From Acanthaster planci (taxonomy: Eukaryota; Echinodermata; Asteroidea; Valvatida; Acanthasteridae), in NCBI RefSeq assembly GCF_001949145.1, contig NW_019091427.1, positions 796,967 to 860,966 of the forward strand: a stretch of 64,000 nucleotides of DNA. Reading direction: 5' to 3'. Each line of letters begins with the position of its first letter. The first letter of the stretch is position 1. A model generated the notes under the pieces. It searched no databases and was not told the origin of the DNA. It was given only the letters and a program-made list of their open reading frames with translations. Both the position numbers and the translations under genes were made by a program. Below are positions 31,741 through 43,969 of this stretch, piece by piece.

Positions 31741-34700
31741 ACAACAATTCTTCTCTGCCCATCCTTTTACCCCCAAAGGGTCCAGCGACCGTGCAAGGGA
31801 GGAAACGAGACAAATCCCTAAGCCCTGACTGCCAAGCCGGCCATACGTCCAAAAACAACAACAAACAAAAAACAAACAAAAAACAAAAACATGGCGACTA
31901 CATCAAACATTTAGAAATTGCTGAAAACTGAACACCCAATGGGAATAAATTGTGCAAAAACGACAGATCCCACGTCCGCGAAGTATAGCTCATGTCTTAG
32001 TGGGGTTGAAGTACCATAACCACGTCTTCGCTTTTTCATTGCCCACTATACACATATCGCAAAAAAACATTTTCAATTCCACACAAAAATAAATTGGTCA
32101 CATAGCTTGTTCTTTATTTAAAGAATAAACCGGCCTTTATTTTTCCTTACCGTCTTACAGTTAGTTTCTACAAGTTTTCGCTTTTTTGAATATAATACTA
32201 CAATCTTGCCACTGAAAATATCGACACACCCGATCTTTCAAACTTCAATCAATGTACATTCACTTTTATTTCCACTTTTTCACGTTTCATTTATTGAACA
32301 GAGCTTCCAGTTAAGCCTCCCTTTTCCCCCAAACCAGGGTATAGGATAGCTTTTATCGGCAGATGTCACTTCCATGTTTTGGCGCAACATTTTCCACGCA
32401 AAATGCGTGCTTTTTCTACACAAGCTGGCAGTGTCATAGTTAAGACCTCTTCTGGCCATTACAAGACCCAACAAGACCGCCAATCTGAATTCAAGTCACA
32501 AGCTATGCAAATTAACTGAAACAAAAGCAGTCCTTTGCAATAGTTCACCCTGTTACTTGTGACTGGCTTGCACATGGCCTTGTACCACAGTTGTAATGAC
32601 GAGCCAATGACTAAAGTCACAATTTTGGCAATTCGGTCCTGACGGGTAAAATGACTCGACTCGAGTCACTACACGCAAATGGCGCGACTGGAGTCCCCCA
32701 AATAAAAGCCAACTTCTTTGTGAAAAAAAGTTGCAATATGACTTCCCGCACCAGTTAATATAGTTCATGTTACGTTTTACAATTGTCGAGAGTAGGATGT
32801 GGTGTGACGTCAAGTAGTAACCCAGAGGTAACTTCGAAAATGCCAGCAAATTACTTTCTCTATTGTTTTTATTTCGTAATTGTGTCTCGAGCAAAATGCT
32901 TGACTGGACTCGAGGAAAGGAAAATTTAAGGTCCCAATCGTCTGTTCTTCACTGGCTTCATCTCTTATAATATAAGGTCAGTATTAAGGTTCGACTGTAT
33001 TAAAGAAAATTTTAAACCGCTTTGAATGGGCCAATCTCTAGTCTCTAGGATGTCTCTACAAAACTAAATTTCACAAAAAAGCAAACAAAACCACTGTATG
33101 TCTGAGCTAAGGGGTGTAAAGAGGTTAAAATTTGCTCATGTCAAAAGACTGACTTAGATTCCACAGGTCAAGAAATTACACCCAGCATGAAAGCAGTAAC
33201 TGTTTTTTTTTTTCCTAATCTGACATACTCATACACAATGTACAAATAAAAACATGTGTAGGGTTTATATGGACTAATTCGATTAGACGCCATAACTGCG
33301 GTGGCACCACACTCGCACGCACGTTCTTCAGCTTGACGCACGCGTGCATTTGGCAAATCACGACACCCAACTTGTGGGAAGAGACATATAACGCGCGCGT
33401 ACCACCTGTCCATGAGCATTGTGCCACCTCAATAATGGCTTCCTATTCCGGTAGTCAAATTACATTAGGCCTTTATAAATTGTGTAATAGCTTTTCACAA
33501 TGCTTTTTTCTTTTGCACATTAATATGCCCAACAAGGATATTCACATGCGTGTACATGTACTTTTAAGCACTATGATCCAATGCTTTGTAAAATATGGGG
33601 CATACCCGAATGTTAGTAGATTAATGCAATAACATTACAAACATTCCTGCAGTTAATAAAATGGTCATTTATTAAGCCTAATTACATCCCACAATAAACG
33701 GTTCAATGGGTCAATTACATCAGCGGCTCTGCAAGGAGCATGTAGTGATGTAACTGGGGAACATCCTCTGGAGGGGGCACTCCATGGGTTCGGTCACAGT
33801 CAGGACACTGACAAAGGCAGACTAGACTTATTCTCTAAGTTATGACGGGGTGGGTACAGGGCTGGGGGGGGCAGGGCCCAAGTATGGGGGGGGGGCTGTT
33901 TCCGTGCCCCTGTTAGTCATGCCATTGTGACAAAGGCCACTCTTTATCAGTTACTGACTATTGTAAAATTGAAAAGGGTGTTGAAGGGATAAACCATTGT
34001 GACGGCAGCGCCATTCAAAAAAAACAACACTGAACTTTCTACGGCTGCACGATTTCTGACATTTGATGGGATATCGACGAAGGGTATCGTGAAGAAGTAT
34101 GCCCGTGAGAAAAGAGGCACTTGTTACAAAATAATGGAGAGTCTAATTGGGAAGAAGGGCTGAAGGGTACCCATCCCTCCCCCAACCCCAAATGCAATGC
34201 CACTCTGCATGGGAAATTGTGCATTAAATTTGGAAAAAAAGAGACAGACGCTTGCAGACACCATTAACTGAACAGGCCCCTGATTTAGTGCAGTTTGTGA
34301 CCGAAACTCTCAACTTTTATAAAAACCAGATACCACAGACACTTTTCATGACTATGGATCTTTGGGAGTCATTTGTACAAGATTTGTGCAACATATCTTT
34401 ACCACAGCTTCATTTTTGTAATGGAGCGATATTAATCAGTGTGGACCGTGTATTTATGGCAGCTTAGGTCAGGTTAAACACACACACACTTGTGAGGTAT
34501 GTTGGAAAATGAGTAAGAGACTTCACAGTTTTATCCCATCACTTGCCACTGCTCTCTTTTACAGTGAATATGGGCAATTCATGATACCTTGTTTCCCAAC
34601 ACGTTGCCATTGAGAAGCCTTTTTTGGCAGTGCATTAATGGAAAAACAAATCACAAAAGTTGTTTTCGCTGGCAGTGCTGTGTATGGGGAACTTGACTTG

Positions 34701-35050
34701 TTCTCCCTTTAGTCTGGGTTGAAGATTCTGAAAAATTTAGAGTATTTGTGTGAATTAATTAATATAACACATGATTTTTAGGTGAGACACGGAATGCCCC
34801 GATCGAACACACATTTTCTCAAACTGTCTACTGACATTTGGTGAAATGCCAATTGTGTCCAAGTCGGCCATTTTGGGGGGTCGACCATGAACTTGAAAAT
34901 GGCCTCTCTATGACAACCTCTTGGTGGCGCCTGCTTGCTCATTGCCTGTATTGAGGGTTCATTATGAATCCTCTAGCCTAATGACAAATCCATACCCGCA
35001 GACAAAAAAAGACTCCAGTTCTTGACACGGCAAACTTGTTCTCCTCTTGG
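31741..35050. other. Intergenic and KLHDC3 3' flank
   Basis: No gene recognised. It includes an AACAAAC-rich simple repeat near 31855-31890, a TGACGTCA palindrome at 32805-32812, a fold-back element at 33271-33456 and a G-run near 33887. KLHDC3 transcription must end here; a minus-strand AATAAA at about 33668-33673 is one possible signal. Confidence 0.5.
33271..33456. mobile_element. Short fold-back element (~186 bp)
   Basis: The arm at 33271-33307 is about three-quarters identical to the reverse complement of 33421-33456, the best block being GCCATAACTGCGGTGGCAC against GTGCCACCTCAATAATGGC. It is non-coding, MITE-like in size, and no target duplication is obvious. Confidence 0.5.
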
Positions 35051-35196
35051 TCAGCCCTGGGGCATCTCCAGCGGTTGGCTGATGCTGTTGTCTGTGGTCA
35101 TGGCTTCCAGCTCCCACCTGATGTCCAACGGCAAGCAAGAAATGTCCAGCTGATATCTAATAACGGCCACCTTACACAGGGTCTTCAGCGAGGGAG
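35051..35196 (-). CDS. KLHDC3: KLHDC3 coding exon 8 (BC box, Cul2 box, stop)
   Basis: Acceptor TTGATAG|CTCCCT; 146 nt to TGA at 35053-35051. Encodes APSLKTLCKVAVIRYQLDIS, then CLPLDIRWELEAM and the C-terminus ending MPQG. Confidence 0.95.
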
Positions 35197-38100
35197 CTAT
35201 CAATAGACAGTACATGTGAAAGGACCTCTAAGTACCTGATCTTCTTGCTCTGGTGGCTCTGTACAAGGAGTGACTCTTTAATCTTGTTCTGGGTATTGGA
35301 TAAAAATTGCATTTACTCCAGAAAGACCACAGCTTTTGAGATCATCTCAAAGCTGGTGGAGTTGGAAACCAGTCCTGGCAGATACTGAATGGGTTTTTTT
35401 GGGGGGGGGGGAATGTTCTTGGAGGGGGCACAAAAACTTTGGAAATTTCTTAATGTAAAGTTTAATGAAGATTGTGAAGTTCTATTTAATATTTTATCCA
35501 CAGCAGGATGCCAGACCATTGCAAGTTACCCCCAAGCTAAAGTAATGTATCCATTAACAGTCGGATTGAAGATAGACACATACAATCAGCAGGTGCATTC
35601 TAACCACGGTGTGAATAACTCTGAAGTCCAAACTGAGATCTAGACTAAAATTAATGTATCACCTTACCCAAACAGAAAGTATTTATTCTCAAGATGTCAG
35701 GATTAATCTCAGTGGCAGCGGAACGATTTTCAAAGTTGGGGGGGGGAGAGTTGTGAAACCATCAGGCAGCATCCATTAATAGGCTAATCCGTTAAAGTCC
35801 CACCCCATTACAGATCCTACAAAAAGTGAGGGGCCATGCCCCCTAACAGGAAAAGTGCCCCCCCCTGCTTCCGCCACCAGTGATTATATTAATCTAAACA
35901 TGTAGTCAATTCAACCCTAAATCCAGTCCCTTCCAGCTAAAATGACAATTCACCACAGGTCATTCCAGCCTTCAGCTATGTCCCAATCTTCTCATGTGAT
36001 CTGAATGTCTTGGGCTGATCACGTACCAAAGTCCAATATGTGGAGGTCAGCTAGGTCCATGAGGTTCTCATCATCAGAGCCCCCGGGGATGGGTGTGTCT
36101 TTTGGGCTTGAAATTCAAACACAAAACACAAAGGATTAGTCCTGGCAACACCGGGCCAAGTCAGAGTCTGGGCACCAGACCAGACTAAGCCAAATCAGAG
36201 TTGAAATTTACCACGACGGCCGTTTTCCAATACTCAAGTTCGGCTCCGTCTCAGGCTTCAACCGTTTTTTAACTAGCTGACTTTGAAGCTGTAAGCGCAG
36301 TAATTAGTCTAATAGTGCCACAAAACATCAAATAAGATGCAAGAGAGCCAGAAATTACAGTAATCCAATTTAATTTAAACGCATCAGGCCCACAATCGGG
36401 GATTGGTTTTGGGAACGAAGCCTGCGATGGAGCCCAAGTCAAGTATTGGAAAAGGGCCTTACACTCCATCTTCAGGTCACTGCAGCTGAAAGTGATGGTT
36501 GGTGGGACTATTGAATTTTTCAGTTCATGGGACACATGATGCAAATGACAATGACAATGTAACATGGCCAAACCTTATACTGCAAGTACAGAACCAAATA
36601 CAAAGTAGGGGAAATGAAAAACAAAGTTTGACATATTCAGCTGACTTTGAGCACATGGTATTAGGCTGCAGATTTCATAAAGTCTTTTCACAGCAAGCTC
36701 TGGTAAGCCACTCCCAGCTAAATTTGTTGCATGCTGCAACCATGAAGTCTGCCAGTTGAAGTGGATTACAGTATTTTCCAGACACTGGAAAAAAAGGTGA
36801 TGCTCTTAATATGGACCTTACATTACTTCTATTGTTAAAACTAAACGCATTTCCACAACTGGTCATAAACGGAGGATTTAAGTATTAATGCTTCACTACA
36901 GACCTTCCTGTTCGTGGTGGCAGTCAAAGTTTGACAATGGACTACTTTTGGTGAAAATATGTCAATTTGAAAATTGTCATGAGACATATATTTTTTAGTT
37001 TTCCAAATCAGATTCTGCACAAAGCTGACTTTTTAAATGAAGAAAAATCAGACCACCCGCTCTCATTAGTAATAAAAAAGGAAACAAACCTTGTTCCTCC
37101 AAACATGATGACGTGGTCCTGGACCACAATGCAGCATTGCCGACGGCGGTTGCGAGGTGTCTGGCCAGAGGTCATGACCTTTGACCACTCATAGTTGCAA
37201 AGGTCCAGCCTGTAGAGGTCATTGTAGTGCATTTTGGTGATGTCATTGTAACCGCCGAAGATGTACATGTGGTCCCTGTACATAACTTCATGACAAAGGT
37301 GAAATTCAAGTGTCAATTCTATGGGCTCCTGGCGAAGAACTTTTCTAAGAAATCTGCATGTTTTGAGCAACTAAATACTCTCCTTCAAAGTATGACAACA
37401 ATATGACATCCTCTTGGGGTTAAGTGTAATGAAAGGTGCACTTGTTAGACATTTGTCTGGGCTTTTGTGGAAAACAGAGGGCACTGTTGCTGCAATGTGG
37501 ATTGAGGAAGACACTGTTTGGTTTAGAGCTTTTGTCAATCAAATTGTGACCTGTCATAACAAAATGGGAATAAAGTCGCATCCTGCTCTTTCGTATTTTG
37601 AGGATTCAAACTCATATTGAAGTGAAGGTCAATTTATGGGTTTTGCAATATTTGGAAAGAGTACCCCATCTCCTATTTAATTCCAAATATTTCGCAGAAT
37701 CACAGATTTAAAAATGTCGTTTTCTCAGCAATTTCACGAAAGCATTTTAATTGTGCCTATAGTCTGAGATGTTGAAACAGCCTCAGGAACAAAGACGCAA
37801 AGCTGCCAGAATAATGTCACATCGCCACCTTATACTTTTCCCCTAAGTGTTCCATGTACATGCCATTAGAAAGCTCTCTTTCTGCTGAATTCATAAATAC
37901 CAATATCTCAGTTTTTGAAAATTCTGACTCTCAGCAAATTTTGGGAAAACAGGTCACAATTGTGTCCCCAAAGTCTCCTCATTAGAAACATTTCTGAGAA
38001 GAGATTGTTCATTGGCTTATTGGCATATTTTGAAATGAAAATAAACCACCAAAGAACAGGACATTTATAACAGCAAAGCCAAATCAACACTTCCTATACA

Positions 38101-41100
38101 GTTTCTCAACACAAATCTATGCAACACTGAGGTTTCTCCCTGGAATAACATCAATGTTTTTCTCATGAGTATGGACATTGGCAAATGCTCCAAAAACAAA
38201 AAAGTACAAAAACATCTTAGAACACAGAGGACCAAAAATTTAAAATCAGGTCAACTGAAATGAAATGAAGCATTTTCAAAAATGGAAGTACAGAAGCGCC
38301 CCCCCGATAAAAAGACAACTGACGGGTGAGAGACAATACAAAGCAATCCCATACGCCTCTGACACTAAATAAAATTGGAGATGAACTTGATGAGAAGAGC
38401 AATACCTGAAAAGTGCACTTTACCATAAAACATTTGAACGGGACTTGACATCGAAAGGTCCGGATATCATCGTTAATTATGTAAAGGAGCACACTTGACC
38501 TTGACTCATTATGTTTGATAACTCAAAAACATGGTTAACCACTTGCAGCAGGGTAACCCCATTTCGGTCACCAAGGGTTTATATGCAGAGCTGGGCTGCC
38601 CGAAATTGGACAAAAGAGCTGGTTCGTGTAACAAAAGACCGTACTCGGAACAAAAGACCTCCTGCTCGGAATTGCAATCATTTTTCGGGTTGCATTATTT
38701 AAGGTAATCCGTCACTGTTTTTAAACAGTATACCACTGTTTTGGGCACAGCCCACCCGCGGATTAGCACCACGGACAAAACTGCTCCAGGGCCCCATTGA
38801 TGAGTGACACAGTGCCACTGCATGCTAATCCAGCCGCGTTTGAAAAGACGCCACTCGAACAAAGGAAATTACACAACACCTCACAATTCTGGGCTCTCTT
38901 TACAGGGCGGCAGGCCTGGCTGCAATACTCAGGAGTCAATGAAAGTTGTCTGTCAGTTTAGAGTAGCAACCAAACAGTCATGTGTGTGGGTGTAAATGTC
39001 CATTAAATGAAATGATGAATTTTTGAAGAATTTTGAAAACTGAAAATCTTGAAAATGGCCCGTATGTGTGCACTGCATTTTTAAAAGCACCTGGCAGCAA
39101 GTGGTTAATCCATTCCATGCCCATGTAAGGTAGTGAATATTCAAATAATTGTTGACCAGCTTTCTTTTCTCTCAAAGAAGCAATTGAAGTGAACAAAATG
39201 ACAGAGGACAGACTATGTTTTGCAGGGACCTTTGTTGCAACCTTTGCTTGCTACCAGAATACAATTCCTTCAACGTTTTGGGGGCAGAAGTAAAATTGCA
39301 GACTCACAAGCGGAGTGACTTCGCCTGCCAATTGGGATGTCACCGGTCGTCGGTGGTGCGCTCCAGACTTTGGTCTGGGTGTCCAACACCTGCAGCCTGT
39401 TGCAGTAGAACTCCCGGTTGGTGTAATACGGGCCCGACTCATCCGACCGACCTCCAAAGACGATCATCCGGTGGTGGTAGGCCGCAGCGGTGTGGAAATC
39501 GCGCCAGTGGGGGATGTCACCCTACAGACATGGCAGACATCGAATAACACAGGTAACGTGTGACAAAATAAGGGCTTGGTAATACAAGGATACAACGAGC
39601 AAGTTTGGGTGGTAAAAGGGTGTATATATTGACTTTTTCCAGACATTCTCACAAACAAATACCTTTGCCTTGATGTAAGTCCAGAACATCTCCTTCAAGT
39701 CCAAGCTGTACACAGTGTTAGCATAGCACTGCACCATCTGCAAGATTAAAAAGATCACTGTGAAGTTTCAACTCGTCAAATACAATGAGCGTATAATGGC
39801 ACCTGTCGAGCATTCATTTACTTCTGTTTGAGTTTACTGTTTCAAAGGCAATATTTGGAACCTGTGCAGTAACAGAGACAGATGAGAGACAGGAAAATAT
39901 CCCTGGAGACTGAAAAAAGTCCAGGAAAATTACTTCAATTTATTTCAAATTACTTTAAATTTTAAATTACTTTAAATTTAAATTTAAAGTTATTGTAGTT
40001 TTCACTTGTAAACTAGGGCTTGCTCTGGTTTTAAGGCTTTGAGGCCAGAGCTCAGTCTTGAATGTAATTCTCAGCCTAAGTTTGGGGCTCGGAAAGGGAG
40101 ATAGCTTTTCCTGAATTGATAACCAATTGTAGTATTTGTTTGATGTCAAGTTATAAAAACCACATTTTCCAATTTTAATGGATGAAAATGATTCTTAAAC
40201 TCCTGATATTAATATTGAAACTTGTGAATTTTAGGGGGCAGTTCAAACTTAATAGGAAAGGCCCGTATGACCCCGAGGAATGTGACCTACCCCCTGTCGT
40301 GTTGCAAAATGCCCTTGGTGGGTTACACAGATGTTACCTTGGGCCGAGTCAAAGAAAAATGTTAAATCCAGGTGTCAGGAAGGGCCCGACTGTCATTGGG
40401 GAAATCATCTCATAGGGTGGTTGGGGGAGGGGAAATTAGACCGCATCACTGTAACTAATGCTGGTTTAATCTTACTCCATCTTCGAAGCCTCCAAAGATG
40501 TACATGTTGTCCCCTATGAGGCAAGCCGTGTGGCCATCTCGTCCCCCGGGCCGCTCACCTTCAGTGCGTGGTCTGGACCATTTCAGTGTCTCTGGCAAGT
40601 GAAACAAATGTTGAACAGGATTGAAATGATGAGATACAGTGAACATTAGAGAGTCTATTTATGATGAACCTCAAGGCTCAGTAGTGCTATTCAGCCCCAA
40701 CCTGGAACTGAAACTGACCTGAAAGGAAACCAACTGTGGGTTGGGTCTCCTTTCTTAAAAACGTAAATTCTCAATACCCATGAAACTGCTTTGTGATTCT
40801 ATTTCAAAACATTCTCCAGGAAGAGACTTGGCTTACTTGTATCATAGCAGAAAACTTTATTGCAGGCTCCATAGTTGTCATTACGGCCTCCCCAAAGGTA
40901 GACTTTGCCCTCGTAGTTGACAACAGAGTGGCCGTACCGAAGATACGGAACCAGCTTCTGGCTAGTTTCTTCCCCGCTGGCAATTGGCAACTTTCTCCAC
41001 CTCAGCAGGACTAGGAAATGAAACAGATTATTTATCCAAATATCAACACACAAGAATGGGGGCCTTCTGAATTCTTCAAAATTAACCACTGTGTATAAAT

Positions 41101-41653
41101 TAATGGAACCTTCTATGTAAGGAAATAAAGACTCTGTTTGTCATACTTACACTTGATATAGATTTTATTACTGGTATTCTTATAGCTATGTGAGACTTAA
41201 CACCTACATGTACTTCGTAATTCTTTTACTGAGACTTGTACTGAGAGCCGTGCATAGTTTAATACATGCATACCAAGTTTCAGAAAGACTGTATGGGACA
41301 GCCAAGATCTTGGAGGAATCCACAGTGCATGCAATTTACCAATAATCTCACCATATATTCATGATATGGACATTGAACCATAAACCTCAAAACTGTGGAA
41401 TTTATGCCTGTGACATGACTGGTGATGATAAATAAACCTAAAAAAAAAGATAAGTGTACATTTATTTTACGTCAGTAACATTTACTTTCAAAATCTCACC
41501 AGTATCTAAGGCATAGACGTCAATGGGTATCAGTGAATGATAGTCCCCTCCAGTGCAGTAACCACCAAACATGTAGATCCAGTTGCCTACCAACGCCGCC
41601 GCGTGGTTCACCCGTCGAGGCCCGCCATCTAGGTGAACCGTCCAATGGGGCAT
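35051..41653 (-). CDS. KLHDC3: Kelch domain-containing protein 3, Cul2 ligase substrate receptor
   Basis: Eight minus-strand exons (41653-41500, 41010-40837, 40591-40476, 39737-39663, 39521-39308, 37285-37090, 36106-36027, 35196-35051) join in phase to a complete 384-residue protein; I recall human KLHDC3 as 382. The start MPHWTVHLDGGPRRVNHAAA matches the family N-terminus. Kelch blades show YMFGGY, YLWGGRND, YIFGGF, VFGGR, YIFGGYN and IMFGG. The last exon carries an Elongin BC box (S339-V348, SLKTLCKVAV) and a Cul2 box (L358-L366, LPLDIRWEL), so the protein should dock on CUL2-Elongin B/C and present substrates for ubiquitination. KLHDC2/3/10-type receptors read C-terminal glycine degrons. 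The protein itself ends in Gly (MPQG). The 5' UTR is probably spliced, since CTGCAG|G lies directly before the ATG. Confidence 0.97.
36027..36106 (-). CDS. KLHDC3: KLHDC3 coding exon 7
   Basis: Acceptor TTTCAAG|CCCAAA, donor GACTTTG|GTACGT; 80 nt, phase 2 to 1. Acidic linker ending LADLHILDF, matching the family 'SDLHILDF'. It was found by phase and family match because it is too short to stand out as an open frame. Confidence 0.93.
37090..37285 (-). CDS. KLHDC3: KLHDC3 coding exon 6
   Basis: Acceptor CATGAAG|TTATGT, donor ACAAG|GTTTGT; 196 nt, phase 1 to 2. Encodes YRDHMYIFGGYNDITKMHYN and RRRQCCIVVQDHVIMFGG, the fifth and sixth blades. Confidence 0.93.
39308..39521 (-). CDS. KLHDC3: KLHDC3 coding exon 5
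   Basis: Acceptor TCTGTAG|GGTGAC, donor CCGCTT|GTGAGT; 214 nt, phase 0 to 1. Encodes HWRDFHTAAAYHHRMIVFGG and EFYCNRLQVLDTQTKVWSAP, the fourth blade. Confidence 0.95.
39663..39737 (-). CDS. KLHDC3: KLHDC3 coding exon 4
   Basis: Acceptor CTTGCAG|ATGGTG, donor GCAAAG|GTATTT; 75 nt, phase 0 to 0. Encodes CYANTVYSLDLKEMFWTYI, linking blades 3 and 4. Confidence 0.93.
39925..39990. repeat. TTTAAATT-rich simple repeat
   Basis: A short AT-only, self-complementary stretch in a KLHDC3 intron. Confidence 0.7.
40476..40591 (-). CDS. KLHDC3: KLHDC3 coding exon 3
   Basis: Acceptor TTGCCAG|AGACAC, donor GATGGA|GTAAGA; 116 nt, phase 1 to 0. Encodes GGRDGHTACLIGDNMYIFGG, the third blade. Confidence 0.95.
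40837..41010 (-). CDS. KLHDC3: KLHDC3 coding exon 2
   Basis: Acceptor TTCCTAG|TCCTGC, donor ATACAA|GTAAGC; 174 nt, phase 1 to 1. Encodes LRYGHSVVNYEGKVYLWGGR, the second kelch blade. Confidence 0.95.
41500..41653 (-). CDS. KLHDC3: KLHDC3 coding exon 1
   Basis: ATG 41653 to donor ATACTG|GTGAGA; 51 codons plus 1 nt. First kelch blade. A likely acceptor sits immediately upstream of the ATG. Confidence 0.95.
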
Positions 41654-43044
41654 CCTGCAGGCATTAGGCGACCTGTGACATCACAAGCAGGATGGCGTCG
41701 GGTGAACCTGTGCGGGTCGGTGGTTTGGGTTGGCGACAGAGACTGCCAAAAAACCAAACAACAAAGGGATTATTATAAATATTAAAATTGGCACACGTAC
41801 ATGCATGCAGAATAACTTACAGGGAAACTATTCATCTCTGTAAGTGCAAGCTTCTTTTTTTCTTTTTAGGACATTTTATTGCTTTCAGATGGCTACTTGA
41901 TAACTACAGACTTTACATAATTAACAGGTCCTGAGAAGTAGCCTAGGCCCAAATATCGAAGCATTAGAAAAATTGCGCACCCCACAGGGTGTGAAGTGAT
42001 GTCCGGATATGAAACTCTTTCAAGGGGAAGTAAAGTCGGAGATTTCAGTCAGGATCGACAGTGACAGCGCTAGGTGATCAAGCGATCGCGCTCAGCGAGC
42101 CGATGTTAATACCCTGGACAAACTCAGTCGTATTGTACTGGCCTACTACATGTACATGATGTACAACTCAGTTATAGAACTTATACAACCCTGGACCACC
42201 AAGACATGCAAGAACTTCAGCTCATCGGCAAATTCTACAACCCACAACTTTCTTTAAACATGGAGCTTTTGATTTATGCACATGCTTTAACCATCAATGA
42301 CATGGCAACGTGATGCCAATGACGGCTGACACGACTGAATGCAACATAAATTCATACAACCTACCCGTTCGTCGCTTTAATAGCAAGGCTCAGCAGTAGA
42401 TGTACGTGACCGTTTCTAATAGCAGCTGGCTAGGCTGCACCTGATCAATATGCGATGCGGAGGTGTTTAAATTGTACAGCGCCCTCTCGCGGCCCAGCGG
42501 AGATTTAATGCCTCAAGAATACAATGGGGGACCGTGTTTGAATAATTTGAGGAGGAAGGAGAAGGCCGAGGGGGAACTCTCCGGACAGATCGCCTTTTTA
42601 AAGGAACCGAGAACCGAAATAAGCAATTGTAAGAAAGTGTGGAGGTTTATGCACAGTGAAGGAAGAAGAAGATAATACGTTGGTGTGATGTTTCCTGATG
42701 GAGGATTCAGATTAAAATTGTGAAAGAGCCAACACCTTGCAGAAATGGTACACATGCATTAACCACCTCCGTGTTTAGGATTCCAGCTTTGAACGAATGA
42801 AAGATAAACACACGTTTTAACTACCAAAATCACAATTTTTGCCCCTTTTGACTCAAAATGTTGATATGCATGTACCACTGAGAAGGTGCATATCTCCGCT
42901 GGAAGCATCGAGAGAAGGACAAAAAGACCCCAAAACAGCATGGATTTATGTATTGAAGCCACGATGACACACACCACGGCTCTACAGACCTATTAAACCC
43001 ACCCTCGCCCAAACCTGGGAAATGGTGCATTCGGTTGACAGTAG

Positions 43045-43052
43045 TGACGTCA
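43045..43052. promoter_or_regulatory. CRE palindrome TGACGTCA
   Basis: A perfect CREB/ATF consensus, 2.85 kb upstream of the NPAS4 start and 1.4 kb upstream of the KLHDC3 start. Function is inferred. Confidence 0.5.
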
Positions 43053-43597
43053 GTGGTAAGAAAAATGGGAGGTGAAAATGGGCCGGTAGGCAGGCTTACT
43101 GTACATAGGCACAAATGCAAGATGGTTACAAGTCGAAAATGCCAAGGTCACCGTTTCTGTTCCTGATTGGCCTATTCTAATTAAAATCGAAAAGGCTTCA
43201 CGGACGAGGAGCTCAACTCTGCGGCAGCAGTAGGCTGGCTTCTTGTAGAAGCTGTACACAAGGCATTGGATCCAGAGTAGTATAGCAACCTTACCTCAAC
43301 GCTGCCTGGGCTAAAATATTTCCCTGTCCCTGCTGCGATCCTTCGCTATTTCCTCATTTCACTCACCCCCTCAATATTGCCACGTCAACCCTTCAAAAAT
43401 AATGCTTTGGCTTCTGACCATTCGCTGCAAGGAACGCAAGTGTTACGCACATGCCGGAGTGTTTCGCATCTGAAGTCGACTTCCAACGCACACCACGAAG
43501 TAGCTTCCCGTCAAAAGCTGGAATAAATACTGAAAAAGCGGATTCCGATTTTGTCAAATTCTGAGAAAAATAGAAAAGAAACTCGAAAACAGCGAGT

Positions 43598-43607
43598 CCA
43601 TATTTGG
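43598..43607. promoter_or_regulatory. CArG box CCATATTTGG (SRF-type)
   Basis: Matches CC(A/T)6GG exactly. SRF/CArG elements are a hallmark of immediate-early genes such as vertebrate NPAS4 neighbours in function; binding here is inferred. Confidence 0.5.
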
Positions 43608-43667
43608 TTAGTGAACGCCAACAGAGTATGCAATATGAGCCTCGAGCTGAACCAAGAGAGGGCACAA

Positions 43668-43680
43668 GTTTCTTAGCAAC
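43668..43680 (-). promoter_or_regulatory. X-box-like RFX site
   Basis: The minus strand reads GTTGCTAAGAAAC, fitting RYYNYY-N-RRNRAC. It lies 61 bp from the CArG box. Function is inferred. Confidence 0.4.
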
Positions 43681-43930
43681 GGGGCCTCCTTTGGTCGGAA
43701 CTGAACTTCGCTGCAGTTCAAGAACGATCTAGGAAATGCAAGCGTTAGAGCTAGCTAGATCATGAACACTCCCGACTAATATGGCTCTTTTTAACCGATA
43801 AGGAGATGCTTCTGCTCGAGGCGGAGAGTAGTGTGGGTGCAGTTGTTGCCCCACCGTTAATATAATTTCGTCTTCTCGGTATCTGTTGGCAATGAACTAA
43901 AAGCAGAATACCAACCAAGAATCAAACAGA

Positions 43931-43969
43931 AACACACACACACACACACACACACACAAAACCAGTCAG
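43931..43969. repeat. (CA)n microsatellite
   Basis: An uninterrupted CA dinucleotide run of about 18 units. Confidence 0.97.
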
